45,319 nucleotides of DNA from Ruminococcus sp. (GTDB lineage Bacteria; Bacillota; Clostridia; Oscillospirales; Ruminococcaceae): assembly GCA_017542125.1 (NCBI GenBank), contig JAFXXU010000010.1:1-45319 (forward strand), read 5' to 3'. The position numbers and the translations under genes are program-made. The notes below the pieces were generated by a model. That model made no database searches. It saw nothing but the letters and a program-made list of their open reading frames with translations, and was not told where the DNA came from. Numbering within the stretch: the stretch's first letter is position 1; the number at the start of each line of letters is the position of its first letter. Of the stretch, positions 22,740 through 31,078 are shown piece after piece.

Positions 22740-23729
22740 TCATCGGAGTTTTTGGCGCAGCTTTTTGAAGGGCTGGTATGCCGTTCTGGCGATATAATAC
22801 AGCCTGGGATGGTCAAGCCTGAGCTTAGTGCTGCGCTCCGGCCGGCAGTGTATGTCAGACACCGCTTCGGACACAGCCTTGAGCATGGGAAGAGTGCGCT
22901 TCCTGCCCTGGCGGTCAAGCCGGGCATAGGTGTATGTCATGGTATTGATATTTGAATTTATACGCATCAGAAGGAGCCTGCGCTCATCACTGCCCGGGCT
23001 GTATTTACCGAGCTCTGCGATATATCCCGAGATACAGGCAGCAAGGCTTGCGGCGCGCTCCGGCGTATCCTTCCCGGACATTACCGATCCCGCCCGGAGC
23101 CTTCTGTAATACAGAGTCTTTTTAAGCTGCACTGCCTTCTGAGCATTCAGATACACGATCGGTGTGAACAGCTCGTCCTCACACAGCGGGAGCTTGACAA
23201 AGCGAATGTTGTTCTTCTCAATGATCTCCCGCCTGAAAAGGTTTAAGCATAAACAGGAAAAGGCTTCACCGTATCTGCAATGGGCTGCATAAATGCGGGC
23301 ACCCTTTGCCGGGCGGTAGCAATGCTGCTTTTTCAGCACCTCTGTGTAATCGCTGTCAACAAAATCCTCGTAGACCGTTTCTGCATCGAAATATACTATA
23401 TCGGCATTTTCCCTTTCGGCACATTCCAATGCCGACATAATGGTTTCGGGGCAGATATAGTCATCGCTGTCGATAAAATACACATATTCTCCCCGGGCTT
23501 TATCAAGGCCGGTATTCCTTGCCTCCGCCTGCCCGCCGTTAGGCTTGTGTATGACACGGAAGCGTTCGTCAGCGGAGGCATATTCATCGCAGATGCTCCC
23601 GCTCCGATCAGTTGAGCCGTCGTCAACGAGTATTATCTCCAGATCGGTACAGGTCTGAGCAAGCACGCTGTCAAGACACTCCCGCAGGTATTTCTCCACG
23701 TTGTAAACAGGTATTATGACCGATACCAT
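22740..23729 (-). CDS. Glycosyltransferase family 2
   Basis: A 329-residue GT-A enzyme. I chose the ATG at 23729, six bases after AAGGAGAA; the longer frame would overlap the upstream gene and lacks such a site. It has VSVIIPVYNVEKYLREC, VDDGSTDRSG and YFIDSDDYI, then the LYYRRLRAGSVMSG block common to this trio. The paralogues diverge most in the central acceptor-binding part, suggesting different acceptors. Confidence 0.92.
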   Translation of the reverse strand: MVSVIIPVYNVEKYLRECLDSVLAQTCTDLEIILVDDGSTDRSGSICDEYASADERFRVIHKPNGGQAEARNTGLDKARGEYVYFIDSDDYICPETIMSALECAERENADIVYFDAETVYEDFVDSDYTEVLKKQHCYRPAKGARIYAAHCRYGEAFSCLCLNLFRREIIEKNNIRFVKLPLCEDELFTPIVYLNAQKAVQLKKTLYYRRLRAGSVMSGKDTPERAASLAACISGYIAELGKYSPGSDERRLLLMRINSNINTMTYTYARLDRQGRKRTLPMLKAVSEAVSDIHCRPERSTKLRLDHPRLYYIARTAYQPFKKLRQKLR

Positions 23730-23773
23730 AGCTTTCTCCTTCCCGTTCCTCCCGGCATTGAAGCTTTTCACCG

Positions 23774-24781
23774 TTATTTTCTGCTGCATCTGTTCTGCAA
23801 AAGATTTTTGACTGCTTTATAGCAGAAATACAGGGGCATCCCGGCGAGCTTTAATCTGAGCTTGGTGCTGCCGAAATGATCTGAATATCTTATGCATCTG
23901 CAAAGGCGGTCAAATCTTTCCGCGGCTTTTTTTCTGTCCTCAGCCGGAAGATCGGCATACCTGATCACGGCCTGATTGGCGGCCTCAGCCGTGCGGAGGA
24001 GAAGGGCCTCGCCTTCGGGGCTGCCGGAGGGATACTCTCTGACTGCTTTCAGGAGTTCTCTCATGCAGACATACATACCGTTGAAGCCTTTGATGCTCTC
24101 TCTGGAGGCCATCACGGAACCGTTTCTCATCCGCCTGATATAGAGCTTTTCGTTTATATGACCTGCACGCTCTGCTTTTACCATTGCAACAGGTACAAAT
24201 AGCTCGTCCTCATGCATAATGCCATTATAGAACGACAGGCTGTTTTCTCTGAAAAAAGCCGTATCAAAAAACATAAGGGGTATGCTGGCAAAGTATTCAT
24301 CCTGCTCGATCATCTGCCTGAGCATAACGTGACCCGGGGCCGTGGGGTAAGTGTGTTTTCTGGCATAGCTGCTGCGGAAGCTTTTCCCCTCAAAGCCGTC
24401 GTTAAAGATCTCTGCGTCGAAGAGGACGATATCGGTGCATTCCTTTTCGGCAAAGGCTGTGAGCTTTTCGACTGCATCGGGAGTGATACGGTCGTCGCTG
24501 TCGAGGAAGAGGACATACTTGCCCTCGGCGGCTCTGATCCCCGCATTCCGTGCTGCGGAAGCGCCGCCGTTTGGCTGATGTATGACCGTAACGCGGCTGT
24601 CTTTTTCAGCATATTCATCGCAGATCATCCCGCAGTTATCCGGCGAGCCGTCGTCTACGAGTATGACCTGTATATTGCCCCAGGTCTGTGACAGGACGCT
24701 GTCTACGCACTCGGCAAGGTATTTTTCCGCATTATATACCGGGATCACTGCCGATACAAGAATTTCACCGTTGTGCATCAT
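23774..24781 (-). CDS. Glycosyltransferase family 2
   Basis: A 335-residue GT-A enzyme, third of the related trio. VSAVIPVYNAEKYLAEC, LVDDGSPDNCG and LFLDSDDRIT are visible, with LYIRRMRNGSVMA near residue 215. GGAGGT lies just before two consecutive ATG codons (24781 and 24778); either may be used. The start overlaps the upstream gene stop by four bases. Confidence 0.92.
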   Translation of the reverse strand: MMHNGEILVSAVIPVYNAEKYLAECVDSVLSQTWGNIQVILVDDGSPDNCGMICDEYAEKDSRVTVIHQPNGGASAARNAGIRAAEGKYVLFLDSDDRITPDAVEKLTAFAEKECTDIVLFDAEIFNDGFEGKSFRSSYARKHTYPTAPGHVMLRQMIEQDEYFASIPLMFFDTAFFRENSLSFYNGIMHEDELFVPVAMVKAERAGHINEKLYIRRMRNGSVMASRESIKGFNGMYVCMRELLKAVREYPSGSPEGEALLLRTAEAANQAVIRYADLPAEDRKKAAERFDRLCRCIRYSDHFGSTKLRLKLAGMPLYFCYKAVKNLLQNRCSRK

Positions 24782-25740
24782 TGACCTCCGTATTTTTCTC
24801 TGAACGCTTTGAGCGCGGCTTTGCCCCTGATCAGGGTGCTGTATCCCATTACGAAGGACAGGAGCCAGACTGCCTTTTCCTTTATCCCGAAGCTGCCGAG
24901 GACGGGTCTGACTGTCTGGCGGTAGCTTTTCCTGTCGCCGCTCATCAGACGGCGGTAGGCGAGATCCTTGGTCATAAAGGCATCGAAGCGTTTTTTCTGT
25001 TCGGGAGTGAACTGTGCGAGCCTTTCGGCATACTTGTTTTCGATATGCTCCCGGGCGGCGATATGTTTCCCGGCGCTGCTTGAGATGCAGGCCCCGGTAT
25101 CGTAATGATAGTATTCAAACAGCGGCCGGCGCAGGAACCCTATGCTGCAGGCCATAGCTATCCGGCAGGACAGCTCGTACTCCTGCTTGGCGGGAAGCTG
25201 TTCGTCAAAGCCGCCGATGCTTTCAAGTATTTCCTTCCGCACCAGCATACCGCTGGTCACGCCCATATATGTTGTGATAAAGAACTCGTTCCTGCCCCGG
25301 CTGAAGCTGAAATTGCGCTTGTATCTGTACTGCTTTTTGCCGAAGCAATAGACCTCGTACCAATCGCAGGATACTGCACCGGCGGAGGGGTGGCGTTCAA
25401 AGAAGGCGACCTGCGCAGTTATCTTGCCGGGCAGCCATACATCGTCGTCGTCGAGGAAAGCCACCAGCTCGCCTTTGGCAGCGCGGATGCCTGCATTCCG
25501 GGCGTGATTTGACCCCTTAGTTTCCTCGGGGGGTATCCTTAGATATGTTACTCTGCCGTTTTCAGCTGCAAGGCGGGTCATATAGCGCTGCGTGCCGTCT
25601 GATGAAGCATCATCCACCACAAGCAGGTCAAGGGCTTCGTAGTCCTGGGAAAGCACGCTTTCAACTGCCCGTTTCAGCAGCCCGACTCGGTCATGCGTGG
25701 TTATCACCGCTGTTACGGTAAGGGGTTTTTTACTGTCCAT
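24778..25740 (-). CDS. Glycosyltransferase family 2
   Basis: A 320-residue GT-A enzyme, not closely similar to the downstream trio. VTAVITTHDRVGLLKRAVES, VVDDASSDGT, GSNHARNAGIRAAKGE and FLDDDDVW mark the nucleotide-sugar and metal sites. AGGAGATG precedes the ATG by suitable spacing. Its last four bases overlap the next gene. Confidence 0.92.
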   Translation of the reverse strand: MDSKKPLTVTAVITTHDRVGLLKRAVESVLSQDYEALDLLVVDDASSDGTQRYMTRLAAENGRVTYLRIPPEETKGSNHARNAGIRAAKGELVAFLDDDDVWLPGKITAQVAFFERHPSAGAVSCDWYEVYCFGKKQYRYKRNFSFSRGRNEFFITTYMGVTSGMLVRKEILESIGGFDEQLPAKQEYELSCRIAMACSIGFLRRPLFEYYHYDTGACISSSAGKHIAAREHIENKYAERLAQFTPEQKKRFDAFMTKDLAYRRLMSGDRKSYRQTVRPVLGSFGIKEKAVWLLSFVMGYSTLIRGKAALKAFREKYGGQ

Positions 25741-25756
25741 TTATGCATCTCCTGTT

Positions 25757-26833
25757 TCAGAGGATATCGGATCTTTTTCTTCGGGCCAGCTCCTCGACTA
25801 TCAGCTTAACATCCTGCACCTTATCCTTGGGGCAGACCATTATGGCGTCGGGGGTCTCAACCACTACAAGGCCGCGGACGTCCACGGCGGCTACCAGCTT
25901 CTTTGAGGAGAACAGGACGGAATCCTCGGTGTTTACTGCAACGACGTCGCCGACCTTGACGTTGCCCTTTTCGTCGCTGCCCTGGAGGATCTCCAGCATA
26001 TCCCAGCTGCCGACGTCGTTCCAGCCGATCTCGGCGGGGATGACCAGGACGTCCCCTGCTGCTGCGGAGGGCTCCATTACTCCGTAATCCACCGAGATGC
26101 TGCGGATCTCCTTATAGACCGTTTCTATGACTTCCCTTTCGCTGTCCGTTCCCATAGCTTCGCCGATGCGTTCAAGCTCGGAATAGATATCGGGGATAAA
26201 GCGTTTAAATCTTTCGAGGATGGTGCTGGCCTTCCAGATGAAAAGCCCGCTGTTCCAGAGATACTCCCCGGAACCCAGATAGACCTGGGCGGTATCGCGG
26301 TCAGGCTTTTCCTTGAACTCCCTGACTGTTCTCGCGCCGCCGGGGGTCTCATCGCCGGATCTTATATAGCCGAAGCCGGTGGCGGCATAGGCGGGGGTGA
26401 TGCCGATGGTCATGAGCTTATCCTCGGTCTCGGCGATACGCACCGCCTTGTTAAGTATCCTGGTGAAGGAGGCGGTATCCTTGATGAAGTGGTCGGCGGG
26501 GGTTATGACCATAACTCCGTCGGAATATTTCTTCACTATCTCCATCGCGGCATAGCCTATACAGGCGGCGGTGTTACGGGCAACGGGCTCGGTGAGGATA
26601 TGGTCTCCCCTGACGCTGCCTCTGGTGGCGCCGGCTATGGCCCTCTGCTGCGCCGAATTGGTAACGATGAAGATATCCTCGTTGTCAACGATATAGGAAA
26701 GCCTGTCCACAGCCTCGTTGATCATAAGATCCTTGCCGGTAAGGTTCAGCAGCTGTTTGGGGGTATTCCCTCTTGAAAGCGGCCAGAAGCGCGTACCGCT
26801 CCCGCCTGCCATTATTACGCCGTAGGTGTTCAT
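25757..26833 (-). CDS. manC: Mannose-1-phosphate guanylyltransferase
   Basis: A 358-residue enzyme that forms GDP-mannose from mannose 1-phosphate and GTP. The pyrophosphorylase signature MAGGSGTRFWPLSR is at the N-terminus, with PKQLLNL, TPADHFI and VREFKEKPD following, and the C-terminal beta-helix part is shortened. It lacks the fused phosphomannose isomerase domain of longer ManC proteins. It supplies GDP-mannose, or a precursor of GDP-fucose, for the glycan made by the neighbouring transferases. AAGGAG precedes the ATG. Confidence 0.94.
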   Translation of the reverse strand: MNTYGVIMAGGSGTRFWPLSRGNTPKQLLNLTGKDLMINEAVDRLSYIVDNEDIFIVTNSAQQRAIAGATRGSVRGDHILTEPVARNTAACIGYAAMEIVKKYSDGVMVITPADHFIKDTASFTRILNKAVRIAETEDKLMTIGITPAYAATGFGYIRSGDETPGGARTVREFKEKPDRDTAQVYLGSGEYLWNSGLFIWKASTILERFKRFIPDIYSELERIGEAMGTDSEREVIETVYKEIRSISVDYGVMEPSAAAGDVLVIPAEIGWNDVGSWDMLEILQGSDEKGNVKVGDVVAVNTEDSVLFSSKKLVAAVDVRGLVVVETPDAIMVCPKDKVQDVKLIVEELARRKRSDIL

Positions 26834-27993
26834 TTACTGCTCCTTTTTGAAACAAGCCTCATATAGATGCTTTGCAGCTTATCGGCTGTCTGCTGTATTT
26901 CAAAGCCTGATTCTTCTATACATTTATTCATCCCGCTGCGCGGGGCGGTATCAAGATCCATAGCCCTGATCCTTTCGGCCCAGTACTCTGCTCCAGCACT
27001 GAGAGGGAGCTTGATAATGAGCGGTGAGATCATGACCTCATCGGGGACCATATCGGATATGACCGTATTCAGCCCGTTTGCCTGGGCTTCGATGGCAGCG
27101 ATGCCGAAGCCCTCCCCCAACGAAGGCAGCAGGAAACAGTCGCCGGCATTCAAATAGTATTCGGGATAACGGGTCTGCCTGACAAACACTGTTTTATCGT
27201 ATATCCCCTTTTGCTTTGCGGTCGATCTCAGCTCGTTCTCAAGGGGACCTTTTCCCACAAGTATCAACCTGTAGCTGTCATCCTTTGATAAAAGCTTTTC
27301 AAGTATTTCAAGAATGAAGCGCTGATTCTTCTGGACATCGCAGCGGCCTACCGTGATCAGGGTCTTCATACCGCTGAGGCCCAGCTTTGACAATACCTTT
27401 TCACGGATACTGTCTGAAAACCTGAATCTTTCGGAGGCTATGCCGTTTTTTATCACTTCAAAATGCTTTCCGTTTATGATCTCTCTGTCATAGATCCATT
27501 CTGCCGCGTCAACAGAGCAGGCCAGATATTCTGTGGGTGCTTTCATATATCTCCTGCAAAGATAACGGTGCACCGCATTCTTGAGCCGGAGGTTATTCCC
27601 TGCAATATTGCGGCCGTGGATATGTACGATGACGTTCTTGACGCCGCATTCTCTTGCTGCATTGGAATAATACAGACCTTGCCCGTTGGAGCAGTGGATA
27701 TGGACGATATCATAACGGTTCTGTTTCAGCAGCTTTTTCAGCCCGAGGGTGGTTTTTATCAGTTTAAGCGGGAACAGACGGGGCTCACGTTTTGCCAGAG
27801 GGAAAATACGGCCTCCCAGGCTTTCTATCTTCTCGTCGAGGTATTCCCTTTCGGCAGTATTGACTGCAAAATCAAACTGCACTTTATCTCTGTCAATGTG
27901 CTGATAGATGTTATAAACGAGCATCTCTCCGCCGCCTGTTTCGAGATGCTTGATATAGTGCAGCACTTTTATGGGTCTGTGATTAAGCTCCAA
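26830..27993 (-). CDS. Glycosyltransferase family 4 (EpsF/CapM-like)
   Basis: A 387-residue GT-B glycosyltransferase. VLHYIKHLETGGGEML at the start, GRCDVQKNQRFILE and LILVGKGPLE in the middle, and PSLGEGFGIAAIEAQANG with the donor-binding Glu pair are typical of GT4. The start appears to be TTG at 27993, with AAAGG about 13 bases upstream, which is a little far. The start position is therefore uncertain by a few codons. It overlaps manC by four bases. Confidence 0.9.
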   Translation of the reverse strand: MELNHRPIKVLHYIKHLETGGGEMLVYNIYQHIDRDKVQFDFAVNTAEREYLDEKIESLGGRIFPLAKREPRLFPLKLIKTTLGLKKLLKQNRYDIVHIHCSNGQGLYYSNAARECGVKNVIVHIHGRNIAGNNLRLKNAVHRYLCRRYMKAPTEYLACSVDAAEWIYDREIINGKHFEVIKNGIASERFRFSDSIREKVLSKLGLSGMKTLITVGRCDVQKNQRFILEILEKLLSKDDSYRLILVGKGPLENELRSTAKQKGIYDKTVFVRQTRYPEYYLNAGDCFLLPSLGEGFGIAAIEAQANGLNTVISDMVPDEVMISPLIIKLPLSAGAEYWAERIRAMDLDTAPRSGMNKCIEESGFEIQQTADKLQSIYMRLVSKRSSK

Positions 27994-28010
27994 TACAGAT
28001 CAACTACCTT

Positions 28011-29165
28011 TTACTGTTCATCAACCAGCCGGAGGATATTCTCCCTGAAGGCTTCAAACATAAAATTGTCAAGCACCCGCTGTCTTGCGGCGGTGCCGTA
28101 TTTTTCGCGGAGGGCGCTGTCGGAGGCGAGGGCGGTGAGGGCTTCTGCGAAGGCCTTGCTGCTGCGGTTCGGGCACTCGATGCCCGTTATGCCGCCGAGG
28201 CTCACGAAGTTCACACCGCTGCCGGGGATTGTGAAGGTCACGGCGGGCTTGCCGAAATACATTCCCTCTGCCAGAGCTATGCCGAAGGCCTCGTTCTTGG
28301 TGATGGAGGGGAAGGCAAAGATATCGCAGGCGATAAGGCAGGCGATAAGCAGCTCATCGCTTATCCTGCCCAGCATATGGACACGGTCACAGCCCTTTTT
28401 CTCGGCGAAGAGCTCTCCGGTGAGGGGGCCTTTGCCGCCTATGAGTATCTCAAAGCGATCATCCAGGTCTTTTGAAGCTCTGACCAGATATTTCATCCCC
28501 TTATACTCAACGTGCCTGCCCACGGCAAAGACAACGGTCTTGCCCTTGAATTTATCCCTTATATGCTCGGCGAGTGCGGATATCCTCGGTGTGACGGTAA
28601 GGCGTTCCGTTGAGATGCAGTTGGGGATGACGGTGCATTTCTCTCTGAAACGGGAGAGATAGGGACTGCCGTCGATATAATTGGGGCTGGTGGCGACGAT
28701 CTTATCCGCTCTTGTGCAGAGCCGGAGGTTCTGCTTATGGAACAGCTTGCCCAGGTATTTCTGTTTGGTTATATCCAGGTGCCAGTAGAGGATGAGCTTG
28801 GTGCCGGGGTTCAGCAGAGGCAGCAGGAAGCTTGCCTGGAAAGGGTTGGGGTAGTGGAAAATGACCACATCGGGGGCGAAGCTCTCCATCAGCTTTTTCA
28901 GCTCTCGGCGGAAGGTGAGGGAGATGGACTGTGAGGCTTTTTTCGTCACGCAGCCGCAGCGCACTACCTCGACGCCGTCCACCATATCGCAGACCGTTTC
29001 GCGGCGGCGGCAGACGTATTCGCCGTCAGAGGCATCCTCATTGAAGCAGATGATCTTCTGAATGATATCCTCTCTGCCCGTGAGGGAGTCGGCGATATCC
29101 CTAGCCACCTGCTCGATGCCGCCGATGTGGGGGTAGATATAATTGGTTATCTGAAGCAGCTTCAT
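28011..29165 (-). CDS. Glycosyltransferase family 4
   Basis: A 384-residue GT-B glycosyltransferase. The ATG at 29165 follows GAGGTGA; the longer open frame upstream lacks a site. MKLLQITNYIYPHIGGIEQV, FAVGRHVEYKGMKYLV, GGKGPLTGEL and TKNEAFGIALAEGMYFGKP are standard GT4 motifs. It is probably the second enzyme of the pathway, acting on the lipid-linked sugar laid down by the preceding gene product. Confidence 0.93.
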   Translation of the reverse strand: MKLLQITNYIYPHIGGIEQVARDIADSLTGREDIIQKIICFNEDASDGEYVCRRRETVCDMVDGVEVVRCGCVTKKASQSISLTFRRELKKLMESFAPDVVIFHYPNPFQASFLLPLLNPGTKLILYWHLDITKQKYLGKLFHKQNLRLCTRADKIVATSPNYIDGSPYLSRFREKCTVIPNCISTERLTVTPRISALAEHIRDKFKGKTVVFAVGRHVEYKGMKYLVRASKDLDDRFEILIGGKGPLTGELFAEKKGCDRVHMLGRISDELLIACLIACDIFAFPSITKNEAFGIALAEGMYFGKPAVTFTIPGSGVNFVSLGGITGIECPNRSSKAFAEALTALASDSALREKYGTAARQRVLDNFMFEAFRENILRLVDEQ

Positions 29166-29212
29166 TCGTTTCACCTCGCGGTATTCTGTATGACCGGCAC
29201 AGGCTGCCCCGG

Positions 29213-30649
29213 TCACTCGGCCCCGTCCTTTTTCAGCACGGCGAGCACCGTTCTGAAAATGCAGAGCACATCCAGATACATTGAAAAGTTCTTTATGTAG
29301 TAGTATTCAAGCTCAAGGCGCTCGCGGTACTCGATGTTGGATCTGCCGTTGCAGGCCCACCATCCGGTTATGCCCGGCTTTATACGCTGGTAGAGCTTCA
29401 GGCCCTCGTGATCCTCCAGCTCGCCCTCGATGAGGGGGCGGGGGCCTACGAGGCTCATATCCCCCTTGATCAGGTTGACCACTTGGGGGAGCTCGTCTAA
29501 GGAGGTCTTTCGCAGGATACGCCCCACTTTAGTGATACGGGGGTCGTTTCTGAGCTTCTGATTAGCCTCCCACTCACGGCGGAGGTCTTCGTCTTCAAGG
29601 AGCTTTTCCAGCTGAGCGTCGGCATCAGCCACCATAGTACGGTATTTCAGTATCCGTATGGTCTTGCCGTTCTTGCCGACTCGCTTCTGGGTATAGAAGA
29701 TCTTCGCTCTGTCGCCGGAGATAAGGTAGGCCAGCTTTATGAACAGGGTTATGGGTATCATAAACACCAGACCCAGGAGGCCGAAGATCAGGTCAAGCAC
29801 TCTTTTCACGCCGAGGTAGAGGATCTGCCCCGGGCGGAAGGAGAAGGCGGTGATGCTCAGGGCTTTGCTGATGCCCAGCTCGCTGACGAACTGATGCTCG
29901 GTCTGCATACCGATCACGGGCTCGATCCAGATGTGGACGTTGATGCCGTTGTCGATCAGCTTTTTATAGCACTCGCCTTCGATCATCTGAGGGGGGAGGC
30001 TTATGAAAACATCGCTGATATTGTTTTCCACGACGTAGTCGGCAAAGCCGGGGCCGAAGAGCTTTATGCCGTTATACTCCTCTCTGGTGCTGCCGGCCAG
30101 GTACATACCTTTTATATCGTAGGGGTCGTAATCCCCTGCGGAGACAGAGGCGAGGACGCTGTCGGCAGTATCCTCGGAGGCGGCGATGAACAGGGAGATA
30201 TTCTTGCTGTAGCCCGCCTTTATGATGCCGGAGGTTATGAGCTTTTTCCAGATATATTTCAGGGTGAGGGAAAGGACGAAATAGAATACATATGTAAGTA
30301 TATAGACGGTACGGGAGTAATCCTCGCCTATCTTGAAGACGTAGAGGACGATGGAGACGGAGATGGCGTTAAACAAAGTAAGGCGCAGGGCCTGGACTAT
30401 CTCCATATAATATTTTCGTTTGAAGATGCCGCTGTAGGGGTTCAGGATAAAGGTGAGGAGGACATCGGCTATGGTGAACAGCAGCAGCAGCCTTGCCCAG
30501 ACTGCGCTGCTCCAGCCGTTGCCGTCAACGAGCCAGAGCCCCTCAAATTTAATGAAGAAGGCCAGCGTAAAGGAAGCCAGCAGCGCTGCCAGGTCGGCAG
30601 CAAGGAAGTCGATGTGCCGAAGGAAGGGGTATTTACTTTTGGAATTCAT
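29213..30649 (-). CDS. Undecaprenyl-phosphate sugar phosphotransferase (WcaJ/CpsE-like)
   Basis: A 478-residue membrane enzyme that starts glycan synthesis by moving a sugar 1-phosphate onto undecaprenyl phosphate. It has four or five N-terminal membrane helices, a central Rossmann-like region, a fifth hydrophobic stretch (near residue 265) and the C-terminal catalytic domain. Signatures there are RILKYRTMVADAD, TSLDELPQVVNLIKGDMSLV, GPRPLI and KPGITGWW. I use the ATG at 30649; an upstream in-frame start at 30709 lies almost at the predicted transcription start. The binding site GGAG is close to the ATG. It is the first gene of the operon. Confidence 0.93.
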   Translation of the reverse strand: MNSKSKYPFLRHIDFLAADLAALLASFTLAFFIKFEGLWLVDGNGWSSAVWARLLLLFTIADVLLTFILNPYSGIFKRKYYMEIVQALRLTLFNAISVSIVLYVFKIGEDYSRTVYILTYVFYFVLSLTLKYIWKKLITSGIIKAGYSKNISLFIAASEDTADSVLASVSAGDYDPYDIKGMYLAGSTREEYNGIKLFGPGFADYVVENNISDVFISLPPQMIEGECYKKLIDNGINVHIWIEPVIGMQTEHQFVSELGISKALSITAFSFRPGQILYLGVKRVLDLIFGLLGLVFMIPITLFIKLAYLISGDRAKIFYTQKRVGKNGKTIRILKYRTMVADADAQLEKLLEDEDLRREWEANQKLRNDPRITKVGRILRKTSLDELPQVVNLIKGDMSLVGPRPLIEGELEDHEGLKLYQRIKPGITGWWACNGRSNIEYRERLELEYYYIKNFSMYLDVLCIFRTVLAVLKKDGAE

Positions 30650-30720
30650 TTCTCCGACACCGCACTTTCCGTTGATCTGTGGGGGGCATATGCCCGTCAG
30701 GGTACACATACCTATTATTT

Positions 30721-30749
30721 ATTATACCAATACAGACTCTTTAATTCAA
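30721..30749 (-). promoter_or_regulatory. Promoter of the glycan operon
   Basis: On the minus strand TTGAAT (30744-30749) and TATAAT (30721-30726) are 17 bases apart. It is the only convincing promoter I see for the 12-gene operon below it. Confidence 0.82.
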
Positions 30750-30867
30750 TTCGCATTTTTGATAAATCTGCACAAAATAAACTGGTCGATTTGTGCAACT
30801 ATTTGTGAATATGGTACTTTTAGCATTGACTATATGTGAACAAATCTTGTTTTTTCTTTTGTATAGC

Positions 30868-30910
30868 GGGAGGGGGCGGAGGGATGCGGGAGGGGCATTC
30901 GGGGAGAGGG
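30868..30910 (+). other. G-rich tract with quadruplex potential between divergent promoters
   Basis: At least seven runs of three or more G (for example 30868-30870, 30872-30876, 30881-30883, 30888-30890, 30892-30895, 30901-30904) are separated by loops of 1-5 bases. This is inside the 430-base gap between the glycan operon and the CHASE2/HD-GYP gene; the rest of the gap holds the two promoters and A/T-rich leader sequence. Confidence 0.5.
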
Positions 30911-30956
30911 TCGAGGCTCTCGGGAAGGACGGTCTTGCCAATATGGCGTTACGGTA

Positions 30957-30985
30957 TTGACAACAGTATAAATATATGATATCAT
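30957..30985 (+). promoter_or_regulatory. Promoter of the CHASE2/HD-GYP operon
   Basis: TTGACA (30957-30962) and TATCAT (30980-30985) are 17 bases apart, leaving a leader of about 85 bases. Confidence 0.78.
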
Positions 30986-31078
30986 ACAAAAAATGGAAAG
31001 CTCCGGTCGGGGTGTTTTTTGCAGGGATCGGAGGGTATCGGGGCTTAGGAGCATCGAGGGGAAAAGAGAGATCAAAGA

